NCBI GenBank assembly: GCA_034766995.1 | Contig: CM068313.1 | Span: 41,091,496-41,155,495 of the forward strand | Length of the DNA stretch: 64,000 nt | Direction of reading: 5' to 3' | Source of the DNA: Acanthacorydalis orientalis | Lineage: Eukaryota; Arthropoda; Insecta; Megaloptera; Corydalidae | In this document: one piece after another, positions 1 to 11,579 of the stretch | Position numbering within the stretch: position 1 is the first letter of the stretch | Layout: the number at the start of each line of letters is the position of its first letter | The notes under the pieces: model-generated | What the model was told of the DNA's origin: nothing | Database searches by the model: none | The model's input: only the letters and a program-made list of their open reading frames with translations | Position numbers and translations under genes: made by a program

Positions 1-160
1 CATATATATATATACAGTATAACATCCATTTTGTGTTATATAACAGAAATTGTCTTTATTTAATATTTATGAGTGGGAGGAAGTTTATTATATTAAAACA
101 TATAAATATTTTTATTTTTTGTATCGGTTATTATTGTATTACTTATTTCTCTTGTAATTA

Positions 161-974
161 TACGAGGATCGTTTGACAATTTTGGTAAATTTCTATGATG
201 TGGTGCCACCATACATTTGGTAACATCATAGCTATCAAGTGTCATTTTTTATACTAGTATAGGCGAAATTTAAGCCAGTAGCGACGCGTTGTTCACGTTC
301 TACAGATATTTGAAGCGAGCATTGTAACAGTTACCGAAAAATAGAAAAAAATTAGCAGACCTTTTTACGTCGATTCGACACCGTGGATAAAACACGAATC
401 CACCATTACACACCTGAGTCGAAGAAGCAGTCAGAGAAGTGGATAATAACTAGCGAAAGTGCACCGAAGAAGTCGAAGACCGTTTTGTCGGCTGGGAAGG
501 TTTTTTGTGATTCTCAAGGAATCATCCGGGCCGACTATTTAAAGAAGGAAAAAACGATAACAGGATTCTATTATAAATTTTTTTTATTGGGATGTTTGAA
601 AGAAGAGCTAAAACAAAAACGGTCAGATTGGCACAAAAAAGTGCTCTTTCACCAGGAAAACACGCCATTCCACAAATCGACCGTTAAAATAGTAAAATTG
701 TACAAATTTGGCTTCCTTGAATTGATTCCTCATCCACTCTATTCCCTGGACTTGGCCTCGTGCGACTTCTTCCTCTCAAAATAGAAAATTTGGCTCGATG
801 GGAAGAAATTCTTGTCGAATGAGGATATCATCGCCACTGTCAAGGCATACTTTCCAGACTCACTGGACGAAGTATATAGCTCTCAATAGAGACTATGTTC
901 AGAAATAAAATCGTTTTTTTCCAAAAAACGGTGCTTAACTTTTTTTTTAACATACTTATCAAACGACCTACATA
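161..974 (+). mobile_element. Irritans-type mariner, internally deleted copy 1
   Basis: The element is bounded by TA at both ends (161-162 and 973-974). Its left end reads CGAGGATCGTTTGACAA, and the right end is its imperfect inverse (cttatcaaacgacct). At about 810 bp it is shorter than the roughly 1.3 kb of a full mariner. About 215 bp of 5' non-coding sequence run straight into the codons just before the first catalytic Asp, so the N-terminal helix-turn-helix domain is missing. Copies at 42632-43445 and 59014-59836 have the same structure. Confidence 0.85.
370..903 (+). pseudogene. Mariner (irritans-type) transposase fragment
   Basis: This is the catalytic half of a mariner DD34D transposase, which cuts and pastes the element at TA sites. 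The frame reads TVDKTRIHHYTPESK (first catalytic Asp present), then SAGKVF and DSQGI, a LFHQENTPFH block, and YSLDLASCDFFLS. In known relatives the second block is HQDN; here the second catalytic Asp has become Glu. The third Asp survives in the CDFF block. A stop at 782-784 follows CDFFLSK, but the same frame continues with recognisable C-terminal sequence (KIWLDGKKFLSNEDIIA). The first methionine in the open frame (383) is internal, since the N-terminal DNA-binding domain is deleted. It is not expected to be active. Family assignment rests on the conserved HHYTPESK and SAGKV blocks. Confidence 0.85.
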
Positions 975-979
975 TAATG

Positions 980-2055
980 CCCAAAAAAATGATACTCATA
1001 TAATATACTAGAAGTATTTTTGCTTTATAATTGCATTAAGTAAGAACTGTTATTTAAAATTTATTTTAAATTAATATTAAACTAACAATATTCATTATTA
1101 TTGAATAATTAAGAACGTTATTAATTTTGAAGGAATTCATTATTGATATTGAAAGTAATGGACTTAATATACAATGTATTTATAAATAAAGTATTCGGTA
1201 TGATGTTGATTTAAAAATAACCTATTTGTATTTTAATACTTTTTTCGAAATAGATATAAATTAAAAATTAAATAAAATTGTCGTTTTAAGTTGGTAATAT
1301 ATCATTTGTTAGAAACTATTACTTATTAAAATATTGTTTTGGATTTGGAATAAAGTCTGCGTGTTACAACTCAGTTTTAAATTATAACTTCATTTTACTC
1401 GTATAATGAATAAATAGCATAATAATTTATTATAGAATTTGAAGTGACTATGTTTTAATTTTTTTGGAGTGATTTTTCTATAAAATGCTAATTTTTTTCA
1501 GATTGTCTTAGTGGATCATATGAGTGCATATCTGTGTTAGTTTTGACTCAAGAATCATATCTAGATATTTTGTTGATAAACTAAACTAATTTAATTTATA
1601 GAAAGGTTTTTAGACCACCAGGACAATACATTAACTGGATCACAGATATAAGAAAAAAATAAATATAACTATGTGTTTTTAAAAAAAATTTGAACTATGA
1701 GATCCTCAAAACCTATTATCTTATCAGGATTGTGTTATAATCACTATTATATTACATATTTTAAATTTATAGAAAAATTGTGGTGTTTATCTAAAAAAAT
1801 GTTAAGTAGTGTGACTAATGCATTTAAAAATATTTTTTGTCAATTTATAATGAAAAAAAATTGAAATATAATGAACAGGTTCCACATATATGAAAGGCAT
1901 ATGGTACGCCGTTCTTTAATTCATAAAAATCGAATGTGGAATTAACCTCTTGCCTTGTGATTTAATTCGTGACCGGGTGTGCCATAGTGAAACTATATCA
2001 CGACTCTCACTCAATATTATAAGGTAAAGGGTTAGATAATATAAATTATCATATA
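980..2055. other. A+T-rich sequence without recognisable gene
   Basis: I see no coding signal. A pyrimidine-rich CAG at about 1492-1501 could be a chance splice acceptor; the 25-codon open stretch after it matches nothing I know. Confidence 0.5.
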
Positions 2056-2082
2056 CGTATACACGCACACACACATACACAT

Positions 2083-2126
<44 letters not shown>
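2056..2126. repeat. Compound (CA)n(TA)n microsatellite
   Basis: An interrupted (CA)n tract changes directly into (TA)n. Confidence 0.95.
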
Positions 2127-2131
<5 letters not shown>

Positions 2132-2262
2132 ATTCATTTTTATAAAAGTTAGTTAATAATAAAAATCATTAAGATTCACAGAAATATATCTGTTTTAAAA
2201 GATAATTTCATAATTCTTTAATTATGGTATTTTATGCTATAAATAGTTATAATAATAAATAG

Positions 2263-2265
<3 letters not shown>

Positions 2266-2306
<41 letters not shown>
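2266..2306. repeat. (TA)n microsatellite
   Basis: Pure TA dinucleotide run. Confidence 0.95.
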
Positions 2307-2309
<3 letters not shown>

Positions 2310-2539
2310 ATGTGTTCGATTTATAAAACGAATCTATTTTTTGTAGTAATTTAATAATAATTAACAAACATATGCTAGAATAATTATATAAAAATGACTG
2401 CTTTATATTTCTATCTCTCAATAATGATTTTATTTAGAATATTAATGTCAACACTGTGTACCAAAATAATCTTATTTAAAGATTACATCTCGTCAGAGCC
2501 AATTTAAATGTTTACATTAATTAATATGAAATCCGACTA

Positions 2540-2830
2540 TGTTTTTCTTCGAAACACAATTATATCTGAACATGTTTACAGTTAATACAAGAGCTACACG
2601 TTTTAAAAGAAATAATAAATCGAAAAAAGTACGAGTAAAAATGGCGCAGAAGCGTATCATCTTGCGAATGCAGACTCGTGCGTATCGTATTACCACCATC
2701 TCAACGCCAACAGCGGTCGGAAAAGAAACCGCAGGGCTTACTTAATGAAGGCATTACACTCGTTATTCTAGAACCGATGTCGATCTAACCGTAGGTATTA
2801 GTTGTTACCAGAACGAATTGTTTACATATC
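2540..2830. other. G+C-richer island, function unknown
   Basis: This stretch has more CpG and G+C than its surroundings, most clearly at 2635-2740. Overlapping short ORFs are open on both strands, with no family match and no convincing splice signals. It could be a regulatory element, a non-coding exon or an old repeat. Confidence 0.3.
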
Positions 2831-2965
2831 GATACGATGCTGCGAAATTATGTTACAAATGAAGTTATGTTGTTTTGTGAGTCAAATGATATTTTAAAAA
2901 TATTTCTTTGATTAAGTGAAAATATAAAAGCACATTATTATTGGTTATATGTTCGATTGTCTCGG

Positions 2966-2968
<3 letters not shown>

Positions 2969-3028
<60 letters not shown>
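2969..3028. repeat. (TA)n microsatellite
   Basis: About 60 bp of pure TA repeat. Confidence 0.95.
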
Positions 3029-3029
<1 letters not shown>

Positions 3030-3031
<2 letters not shown>

Positions 3032-3820
3032 TACATGATATTTAATTATTGATATATATTTTTCAGAAATAAGAGTAAGTTGAAATAATATTAAATAAAA
3101 TACTATCAGGTGTTTTTTGAATTAGTTTAAAATACAATAATTCGTTGATCAGCAAATTAGTGAAATTTATGACCCCAAACAAATTTTTTCATTTCAAAAA
3201 CGCTTATAAAAATCACGATGCATATATAATTTAATTATGTTTAAAATTTCTTAATATAAATATTAAAAAGCTGTTGTTCTTTTTTAAATTTGAACTTTAT
3301 TGAACCGAGTAAAAAAATTAAAATATTTTTTCATATAATCGAAAATTCGACTATTATGTGTTAAATACAGTACGAGATCTAATATTACGTCACGTGCAGA
3401 AGAAAACATGGAAAATGACATTATCCAATATATAATTGATACTTATTTTATCCTATAATGATTAATTCAAAAAATGTATTGTAGTTAATAATGATATTTT
3501 ATTTTCACTGATTTTATCTAGTATTCCACCCCAGAACATTCTGTGAAATAAAGTTACTGGGGGTAGGTTTTTTTAAATACGATATTCGGTAGTGAATGGG
3601 TAGTAATTAAAAGTAGAAATATTTATTTTCTTGCTTCAAGGTAATCATTATTTGGAAAAAAATTAGTTATAAAAAAATAAATAAAAAAGAATGCAATGAA
3701 GAAAAATGATAATCAAGTAATTCATCAGTCCCTTTTTTTGAAAGACATTACAATTCGGTTTATAAGTAATAATATTCTTATAATGTTTATATTTTTTTTA
3801 CTAAGTACACACAACATAAA
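3030..3820. other. A+T-rich sequence without recognisable gene
   Basis: Homopolymer-rich A+T sequence; no coding, RNA or transposon signal seen. Confidence 0.5.
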
Positions 3821-3822
3821 TT

Positions 3823-3824
<2 letters not shown>

Positions 3825-3881
<57 letters not shown>
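3825..3881. repeat. (TA)n microsatellite
   Basis: Pure TA repeat. Open frames read through it as alternating Tyr-Ile and are artefacts. Confidence 0.95.
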
Positions 3882-3883
<2 letters not shown>

Positions 3884-4441
3884 CTAAACGGTTTCTTTAT
3901 TTTTTTTATATATTTTCAAAACATGTATATAATATACTGCTCATTTATAATAAATGGGAACAAAAATATACAAATAAAAATCCATTTAATCAAATATAAA
4001 TAACGTATAATAAGAGTTTGGTAACGAAATATTAAGTTTGAAAATAATTTCTTGTATGTCTTCATTTTACTATTACATCCGTGTTGGAAGAATAGTTATA
4101 TCTTGAATAATAAGATGACCTACGAATTCCAAGCTATGAATACAAGTAAATAAAGACTACGATAGAGTCTAGAACATCAATGTGGTTATTCTTGATAAAT
4201 TATTTTGTGCTCTCTGTCGAAAGTAGAGCAAGTCTGATAAGTTAAATACTCATAATTCATTGTTCAAGTTTAGTATAACTGTAAAAAACCAGAACTGTAT
4301 TTTTGTTAATGTATACTTTTATAAAGGTTCTCTCTTCTTTCTCTTTCTCTCTTTATGTATACATATCTTTTATTACAGGAAATGTATACAAAAAGAATAC
4401 AATATTTATAACACTACATTATTTTTCTCTATACACGTCTG

Positions 4442-4575
4442 GATATACATACATATACATGTACACATATACACATATATATATATATATATATATATGC
4501 ATATATATATATATATGCATATATATATATATATATATAAATATATATATACATATATATATATATACATATATT

Positions 4576-4632
<57 letters not shown>

Positions 4633-4645
4633 GTATATATATATT
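4442..4645. repeat. Long interrupted (TA)n array
   Basis: About 200 bp of TA repeat with scattered TACATA, TATGCATA and TAAATA interruptions. It is the source of overlapping Tyr/Ile frames on both strands, none of which is a real gene. Confidence 0.95.
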
Positions 4646-4765
4646 GGCTATTAAATTTATGCTTACACACGAAAGTATTAAAAAAAACGTTAAAATTAAA
4701 GAAATCATGTTATTTTTAATTTCTGTAATTTTTTTCATAATTTCATAGTGAAGCAAAATTAAATC

Positions 4766-4798
4766 ACTCTCTCTCTCTGTCTCTCTCTCTCTATATAA
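4766..4798. repeat. (CT)n microsatellite
   Basis: CT repeat with one GT interruption, running into a short TATA stretch. Confidence 0.9.
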
Positions 4799-4799
4799 T

Positions 4800-5535
4800 C
4801 ATATAAAATGTTTTCAGTTTATACATTGTTTAAATATTTTTACTGTTTTATAATATTGACAGTATATCAAAGACACATTTAAACTGTAACCATAACAAAA
4901 ATAGTTAATTATCAGTACAATTATTATACTCACAAATGAATTTTATTTAATAACATCATAAGTTAAACTATAAAATCGATATTAAGTATACTTCCTTTAG
5001 CTTTATCACTGTTCAACTGCGAATCTATATTAAAGTTACTAGGTTTCTAAAGTTGTCATTGATAAATCTTATACCGCCCCTCTTATTACTCGAATTCAGA
5101 AAAAGTTTATGGCCATTCTTTAACCAGCCCAAACTTAATTAATCGATGTTCTATAAAAGCACGATTTAAGTAAATTGTCATTTTTAATGTTGTCATAAGT
5201 ATTTTTTTCATCAATAATCACGAAATGGTTTTTATAACTTACTGATATTATAAACTGAATATTATATGAAAATAACTATATTGATAATATAATTATTTCA
5301 TAAAACAAACATAAATATATAATAATTAATTCAACACTTTTTCATATTTTCTTAATAGATTATCAAATTATTGTTTACATGTAAAAAACATTGAAAATAA
5401 TAAAACTTATACTAATTATGAAAAGAAAATTTAAATATTAAATTCAATTTTTTTAAATAAATGTCCGAGAAATAAATTGCTAAATAAAAAAATGTAATTT
5501 GTATTTTTTCAAATAAATCTACTTTTATTATCTTA

Positions 5536-5566
<31 letters not shown>

Positions 5567-6135
5567 GTTATTATTAAAGCAAGAGAATAGAACCTCATTT
5601 AGTTATTGTATAACATGAATTTAAGTTTCACTAACGATCTATTAATTTTCGTGTCTCGGATGTAAACCACAAATGCGGCCTTTTCAACATAAAACACTAA
5701 CATCTTGAAATAATGGAGCGATATCCATTATTTCTTGGTTTTATATCGGACAGCTTCTTGTAACTTAAAACGTGTAAATTGTGTATTAAAGTAAATAATT
5801 GGTTGTAAGCGAGTAAGTGAAAGAATTAAAAAATTAAATTATCAGTTACAACAGAAATTAAATTGTAAACATTTAATTACGATTTCTATTTAAATCTAAA
5901 TTATTTTTATTCAGATTATTGGATAATTCATTCATACGTAATTTATATTGGAACGTATATTAATTATCAAAATATTTGTTTGGAAATTTCTGTGTTTCTA
6001 TTCATAAAAGTTATAATCTTTACAAGTATAAACATATTTTAGAATATCTTGTGCAGATGACATATATAACAATATAATCTTTAGATAAACTATTTGTAGA
6101 TATTGATAGATTGATGTATTTTTAAAAATATTTTA
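4800..6135. other. A+T-rich sequence without recognisable gene
   Basis: Nothing identifiable apart from a short (TA)n with one TACA interruption at 5537-5567. Confidence 0.5.
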
Positions 6136-6136
6136 A

Positions 6137-6330
6137 TTATTGGGTGTTGGAATTAATTCGTAGCGTTTTCTGCATAAAAAAGATCGTTTATTTTAAATGA
6201 AATTGAAAAAACATATCATTCAAAGTATTGTTCATCGTTAGCCACTACTTTTTCCCATCTTTCGGGCAGGAGACGAATACCACGTCGGAAGAATGCCTCG
6301 TGATTTTGTGAGTACGGATAATAATCTTTC
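6137..6330 (-). pseudogene. Mariner transposase C-terminus with 3' terminal repeat
   Basis: The reverse strand reads EAFFRRGIRLLPERWEKVV, then ANDEQYFE and a stop at 6217-6219. This is the standard C-terminal tail of mariner transposases. Between the stop and 6137 comes non-coding sequence ending in ATTCGTAGCGTTTTCTG, which resembles the termini of the mariner at 55813-56692 (TTCGTAGCGTTTTTG). Only about 37 codons remain recognisable, upstream to roughly 6327; the rest of the element is missing or decayed beyond recognition. It lies just upstream of a piggyBac relic in the same orientation. Confidence 0.75.
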
Positions 6331-6577
6331 TAAACGCTCCAAAGTGAGAGTAAAATAAATCAACTTCTGAATCAGATGATGAATTAATAAAAGTGATAAA
6401 ATTGTCAAGATGGTATTAGATATCTTAATTCAGATTGATTAACCGTTTGAACTATAATTGTTTTCCTAGTCCGTTCTCGACCAACTTTGATTTAATTTTT
6501 CTGGTTTTGATATCTCATCTTAAGTATGAAGAAATTGGTTGCAGTTATTTAAATTTAGTCTTTTATTAACAAAATGA

Positions 6578-7060
6578 TTATTCATAAATAATGCATAATG
6601 TCAAAATACGAATATTTACTTTATTTATATTAAATTTTTGTAAAGTATGATACTTTTTAAAACAATTTCCTATATGTAAAAGTGGCTTTCTGTCGCAAGT
6701 TTCACAAAGATATACTGTTGTTCGCCTTCCACTTTTTGTTTTACGATTTGAAAATATCAAGCAGTCATTATGTTTGTCTTGAGGATCTGTGGTTATTATA
6801 TGTAATCTACCATCTAGCTTATTATCCTGGTCTGATGTTGGTGGTCTTCTCCAATATTTCGCACCTGGTGGAAAATTTCCCACAAATGACTTCACTAGTT
6901 TGAGAATAAAATTTATGTGTCATGGGTTTCATATTATATCTTTTGCAGTGGGTTTTATATAAAATGAATGAATTAATGGAGCAGACTTTTAGATTCCAAA
7001 AGAATAATCTCCTCCACCATTTTATAGATACTTTGTATAAAACTGTTTCCTAGTGATTTA
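6578..7060 (-). pseudogene. piggyBac-type transposase, C-terminal relic
   Basis: The reverse strand encodes the end of a piggyBac (DDE_Tnp_1_7) transposase. From about 7050 to 6890 one frame reads VSIKWWRRLFF, then INSFILYKTHCK and KPMTHKF, matching the conserved KWWKKLFF...NAYILYKE...MTH region. After a frameshift near 6890 the next frame (6578-6895) continues with SFVGNFPPGAKYW, then KLDGRLHIIT, then the Cys-rich end: DCLIFSNRKTKSGRRTTVY, CETCDRKP and HIGNCFKKYHTLQKF. This end corresponds to the family's C-terminal zinc-binding domain, which recognises transposon ends. One expected zinc ligand looks replaced (CLIF in place of the usual CxxC). The catalytic core is absent. It is a dead fragment; a domesticated exon is unlikely because of the frameshift. 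Confidence 0.75.
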
Positions 7061-7069
7061 TCTTATTAA

Positions 7070-7430
7070 CTGCATGAAGTGTCACGTCCGACTCGAGAGC
7101 TCAAAGGAAAAATAGTGTTGTCACGCCACAAGTGACCTTATAATGCAAAGAGTAAATTTTCAAATTTGGTTAGTCATGTTCCACTTTGATTAGCCGTTTT
7201 CCACATTGCTTTCTTAGTATGTTTCATTCTGAGCCATAATATGCGATATCTCTCTTTATTATCAATTAATATTTAAGATCGCTGTACTTCTTGATTAGTC
7301 TTCGATAGATAGTATTTTTCATATTACGTATAATAATCTGCATATCCATTAGTAAGTAGTATATAGTGAAGTATAAAGAAAGTTTGTCAAATTAATATGA
7401 AATCGTAAAATTAGGGTTTATTAAACTACG
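7070..7430. other. Unresolved sequence beside the piggyBac relic
   Basis: Slightly G+C-richer at 7075-7145. It may be further decayed piggyBac sequence, but I cannot recognise transposase motifs in it. Confidence 0.35.
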
Positions 7431-7432
<2 letters not shown>

Positions 7433-7477
<45 letters not shown>

Positions 7478-7487
7478 ATGTGTGTAT
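7433..7487. repeat. Compound (TA)n(TG)n microsatellite
   Basis: TA repeat passing into TG repeat. Confidence 0.95.
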
Positions 7488-7630
7488 TTTTAATCTTCTT
7501 TTTGTTCTTTGGGTTTTTACATTTGTCGTTTGATATTCTTTCTATTGTTTTTACTCAAATTAAAGTCAATTGAATTGCATTAAAGTAATTTGATGAAACT
7601 ATCTTAATAAGAATCTTAATTGATTTCGAA

Positions 7631-7646
7631 CTATATTATATTATAT

Positions 7647-7680
<34 letters not shown>

Positions 7681-7681
7681 T
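7631..7681. repeat. (TATTA)n then (TA)n microsatellite
   Basis: Begins with a few TATAT/TATTA pentamers and becomes pure TA. Confidence 0.9.
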
Positions 7682-7747
7682 CGTGCATTTAGTTTGATAT
7701 TTGACTTGATTGATTAATATCGGATGTAAAATGAAGTTTACACAAAT

Positions 7748-7750
<3 letters not shown>

Positions 7751-7799
<49 letters not shown>

Positions 7800-7800
7800 T
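7751..7800. repeat. (TA)n microsatellite
   Basis: About 47 bp of pure TA repeat. Confidence 0.95.
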
Positions 7801-8117
7801 GTGGATATAAATACATACACAAGCTAGAATATTTGTGTAACTGTTATTGAGGGAATATTCATGCACGTAAAATTGTAAACACATAGTGTGACTTGTGGTT
7901 GTATTTGAAACAGAAGAGACATTCCTACTTTATGTGTACGCATTCAGTTCTAAGATACACAAATGTTGGAACACAGACCAGTAGTATCTTGAAGTTTGTA
8001 TCAATCGGATAAGTTTATGGATATAGCCGTACTAATAAATGTGATTATTAAATTTATGTACATATTTTGATTAAATTAATTTTATTTAGGTTGAAGATTT
8101 AAAACATGAAAAATGAA

Positions 8118-8161
8118 TATATGTATATATATATATGTGTGTGTGGGTGTGTATGTGTGTG
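8118..8161. repeat. Compound (TA)n(TG)n microsatellite
   Basis: Short TA run followed by TG repeat with GGGTG and TATG interruptions. Confidence 0.85.
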
Positions 8162-8454
8162 TAGAATATAAAATATCAAAAAAATAAAAAATACTTGAAT
8201 TTACGTTATTATCAAACAAGTTTTTAAATTCTATTTAAATATTGCGTTTCATTAAATATAACTGTATATGTAATAAATAGTATAAAGTATGTTGAGGAAT
8301 TTAAACATATTCTAGCATTGTATGTCCTCTGTGACTGTTTTATAAGCTTATTTTTTTTAAAACAATTATTTCATTTTTATATTAATTACTTTATTATAAA
8401 ACACATTAAAAATATAATATTGTAATCAATAATATATACATAAATATATAGTTA

Positions 8455-8502
8455 AAACCAAACTAAGACTTTAAGTATATACTTAAAGTCTTAGTTTGGT
8501 TT
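8455..8502. repeat. Perfect 48-bp palindrome
   Basis: The left arm begins AAACCAAACTAAGACTTT and the right arm is its exact 24-base reverse complement; the centre is GTATAC, so there is no loop. It is not a TA repeat: the arms are mixed sequence. The lack of any mismatch implies recent formation or gene-conversion-like maintenance. In RNA it would fold as a 24-bp hairpin with essentially no loop, unlike a microRNA precursor. Confidence 0.95.
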
Positions 8503-8504
8503 AA

Positions 8505-9330
8505 TGTTTTTTTTTTTATTTTACAAGATATAATTCAAATTTAAAAAGCATGTACAGTATTATTTTAATATGAGCTATGAATTTTGTTTTAGCAGAATTT
8601 GAGGGTAAAAATCTTACTTACCGAAATATTAGTAAGTGTATGTATGAATATGTAAAATTTTATTAAAAAATAATATTTCTTGAAATTAGAACCGTTTTCA
8701 AAGACAGCTGGATTTAATAATGCTTATATTTTATACATAAAATAATAAATACTTAATAACTATATTTTTTCTGTATTGTTCTAGATCTAATTTTATCGAA
8801 TAAAAGTTTTCAATTTTTAATATCTAGTTTATTTTTATAGGCTAAATAATATTCGATTTATAATATAATTGGTATTGATATTTTTTTCGTCTATATTATT
8901 TTAAAAATTGATATAATGTAAGATTAATGAGTTTTCAAGATAACTATTTTCTTCCTGAAACACAGTAAACAGTGGATATTGAAACTCAAAGTAAAATATT
9001 TTGGCTAACAGCCATATCTACTAGCCATTGTGTTGCAGCCCCTTTTATCGATATCATTAATTCAAACAATAAATTGAGATTGAGTATTTAATTTTATCTC
9101 TGAGAATTATTTCGTATATAAATATGTAGCTTCTCTATATAAATTTAATAATTTCATTAAACTTACTTCATATCTGCTTTATTTGTAAAAGAAAATAAAC
9201 AAATTTAAAAATAATACAACACTGGTTAAAACATGCAAAAACTGAATTATTTAATTAAATTTAAACATGAGTATAAAATATAATTTTACGATCAAACTTC
9301 TTATGTTTAATAAAGAGAATTTGAAATCAC
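8505..9330. other. A+T-rich sequence without recognisable gene
   Basis: No coding or repeat signal beyond homopolymer runs. On the minus strand a good GTAAGT donor consensus lies at 8615-8622 with no convincing exon next to it. Confidence 0.5.
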
Positions 9331-9664
9331 ACTTTACAACGAGACGAATTGCAGTGCAACATCTAAACGGTTCGTTGAGTGTGATGTAGTAATTTCAGTT
9401 TTGTTTGTATGTATATTGGCCACAGAAGGGCTCCCAAAAGCCACAACAGTCATTTGGATGTAGTAAACGAAGGGTTAACATCAATATAGTCACATACACA
9501 AACGAAATTGATTGATTTAAGAAACTTGGGTTATTGATTGTTAAAGCTTGCGAGTGGTCTATTCATTTCAATTGGAAAATTTGATTGAATAATTTATGTT
9601 TGTGATTTGCAACATATTCAACCTATACGTTATATACATACACATAAATAAATGAATATAACAA

Positions 9665-9665
9665 A

Positions 9666-9721
<56 letters not shown>
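9665..9721. repeat. (TA)n microsatellite
   Basis: TA repeat with one TACATA interruption. Confidence 0.95.
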
Positions 9722-9722
<1 letters not shown>

Positions 9723-9723
<1 letters not shown>

Positions 9724-10172
9724 TTTGTGTGTATGTGTACGAATGTATATGCGTATATAACAAATTAGAATTTATAGAAATTAATGGGACAAAGCATTTC
9801 ACTTTCGCTTGGTCAATTATAAAATTGAACTCAGTGATTACATAAAATTTGAATAATTAATTTTGTCTGCTGAACCTTATCATTATTTTAAGTTTTAATT
9901 AATTATTTTCGGATAAGTTCTTAAAGCATTAACAATTATATTACAGACGGAAGTTCATAAATTACAAGAAATTAATTTGATGAAATATATTTGTTAATTT
10001 CATACTTTTGATTTTATCTGGAAGGTGTTTAATAAAAAAAGGAAGTTAATAGTAAATCTATTTTCAGTTTAAAACCAATTAATCTTTTTTTTGGAATTTT
10101 ATAATAATTTTTTCTGATAAAGAATGGATTTTTATTCATTTTGCTTTTATATAAATGTACACAGACATATGT
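9723..10172. other. A+T-rich sequence without recognisable gene
   Basis: Nothing supported. Confidence 0.5.
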
Positions 10173-10187
10173 CACACCCACACCCAT

Positions 10188-10231
<44 letters not shown>

Positions 10232-10232
10232 C
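10173..10232. repeat. Compound (CA)n(TA)n microsatellite
   Basis: Imperfect (CACCCA/CA)n followed by pure TA. Confidence 0.95.
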
Positions 10233-10870
10233 AATTACGGTTATTACGAGAATGAATACCATTAGTTTATGGATATTGTAAGTAAATTATTTCATATATT
10301 TCGGTTCAAATGTTTTGGACATATGATATTGAATATATGATAACACAAATATTCACTTCTGTAGCGATTTCATTTCATGGATATAGAGAGCAAACTCGGT
10401 CTTTTCTAAGAACTTAATTGTTTGTCTAAATAGTGGTATTATCCATTTTTACAAAAGAAAAAATAATATTGTCCTGCTCATTTCCATATTCAAAAGGTCT
10501 ATACGTCTGTGTATATTAATTTTATTTTAATTAAGACTTTGTCTCAACTAAACATTCAAATGTGTTTTTATGTTAAATAAAAATACTAAAATTATTATAC
10601 TATCCTTATGTATTTAAACACATTTTAATTAAATTATACATTTATTTGATATGTAGAAATTCTTGCTAATATAATTAGTATTTATGTAGAAAAAGATTAT
10701 ATCTAGTTAGAATTTACCTCATTACAATGAGCAAGTATTCGCGTATTCAAAATCGAATTTGAAAGTATATCAAATGTTTTTTTTAATTAAATAAACTTTC
10801 AAGAAAATACTCTAAGACAAGTGAAATGAGATTTTTCAGGACTATGTAACTAAATTAAAATGTATTGTTT

Positions 10871-10873
<3 letters not shown>

Positions 10874-10940
<67 letters not shown>
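10874..10940. repeat. (TA)n microsatellite
   Basis: About 66 bp of uninterrupted TA, one of the longest pure runs in the window. Confidence 0.95.
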
Positions 10941-10942
<2 letters not shown>

Positions 10943-11452
10943 TATGAATATATAAGTGACTCGATAAGAATATAATTACAATCGGAGTTTCAAATACGTT
11001 ACAAGACGAACATTAATCTAAAGTAAAATATAATAAATTCAAAGTTGCTCTCTCTGCACTGCATATAACTTTATTGTGTGAATATGCTTATTAAGAGACC
11101 GGAAGAAAACCGACCAGCGTGTTTCCGGCTGTGAGATTAAGGTTTTTCCGTTGATACTTGGAATATGGCTTCATATTATAAATTTGCATGAAACTTTTGA
11201 TCTTTAATAAAATTATGCATATGTATACATTGCATGTTTTTGTAACTTGACTGTATGAAATATTATTTATTTTTAATTCAAAGTTGCATATAAATCTTAT
11301 TCGTTTTGAAAAAGATAAATAATATGTTTCTATTTAACAAGTTTCAAACAAATATGATAACATTTATATTCTCTTAGAAAACTTATTAAATTATTCATTA
11401 TATTTTGTAATGGATGAATTTACATTTAAACTGTTTTCATTTCTTTAAATAC

Positions 11453-11503
<51 letters not shown>

Positions 11504-11526
11504 ATGTGTGTGTATATATAATTTGC

Positions 11527-11577
<51 letters not shown>
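11453..11577. repeat. Compound (TA)n(TG)n(TA)n array
   Basis: TA, then TG, then two more TA blocks separated by an ATTTGCATATA spacer. Confidence 0.95.

Positions 11578-11579
<2 letters not shown>

Noticed and set aside
1492..1590. Splice acceptor followed by a 25-codon frame (CLSGSYECISVLVL...)
   Set aside because: No donor consensus at the end and no recognisable family.
4260..4756. Overlapping long frames of Tyr/Ile/His on both strands
   Set aside because: They are translations of a TA/CA microsatellite; the same applies to frames at 13652-13837, 15208-15489, 33114-33335, 41617-41961, 44930-45245 and 45399-45688.
6682..6903. Plus-strand ORF of 73 codons
   Set aside because: Antisense to the piggyBac zinc-binding domain.
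8455..8502. MicroRNA precursor
   Set aside because: The palindrome has no loop and no bulges, unlike a Drosha/Dicer substrate.
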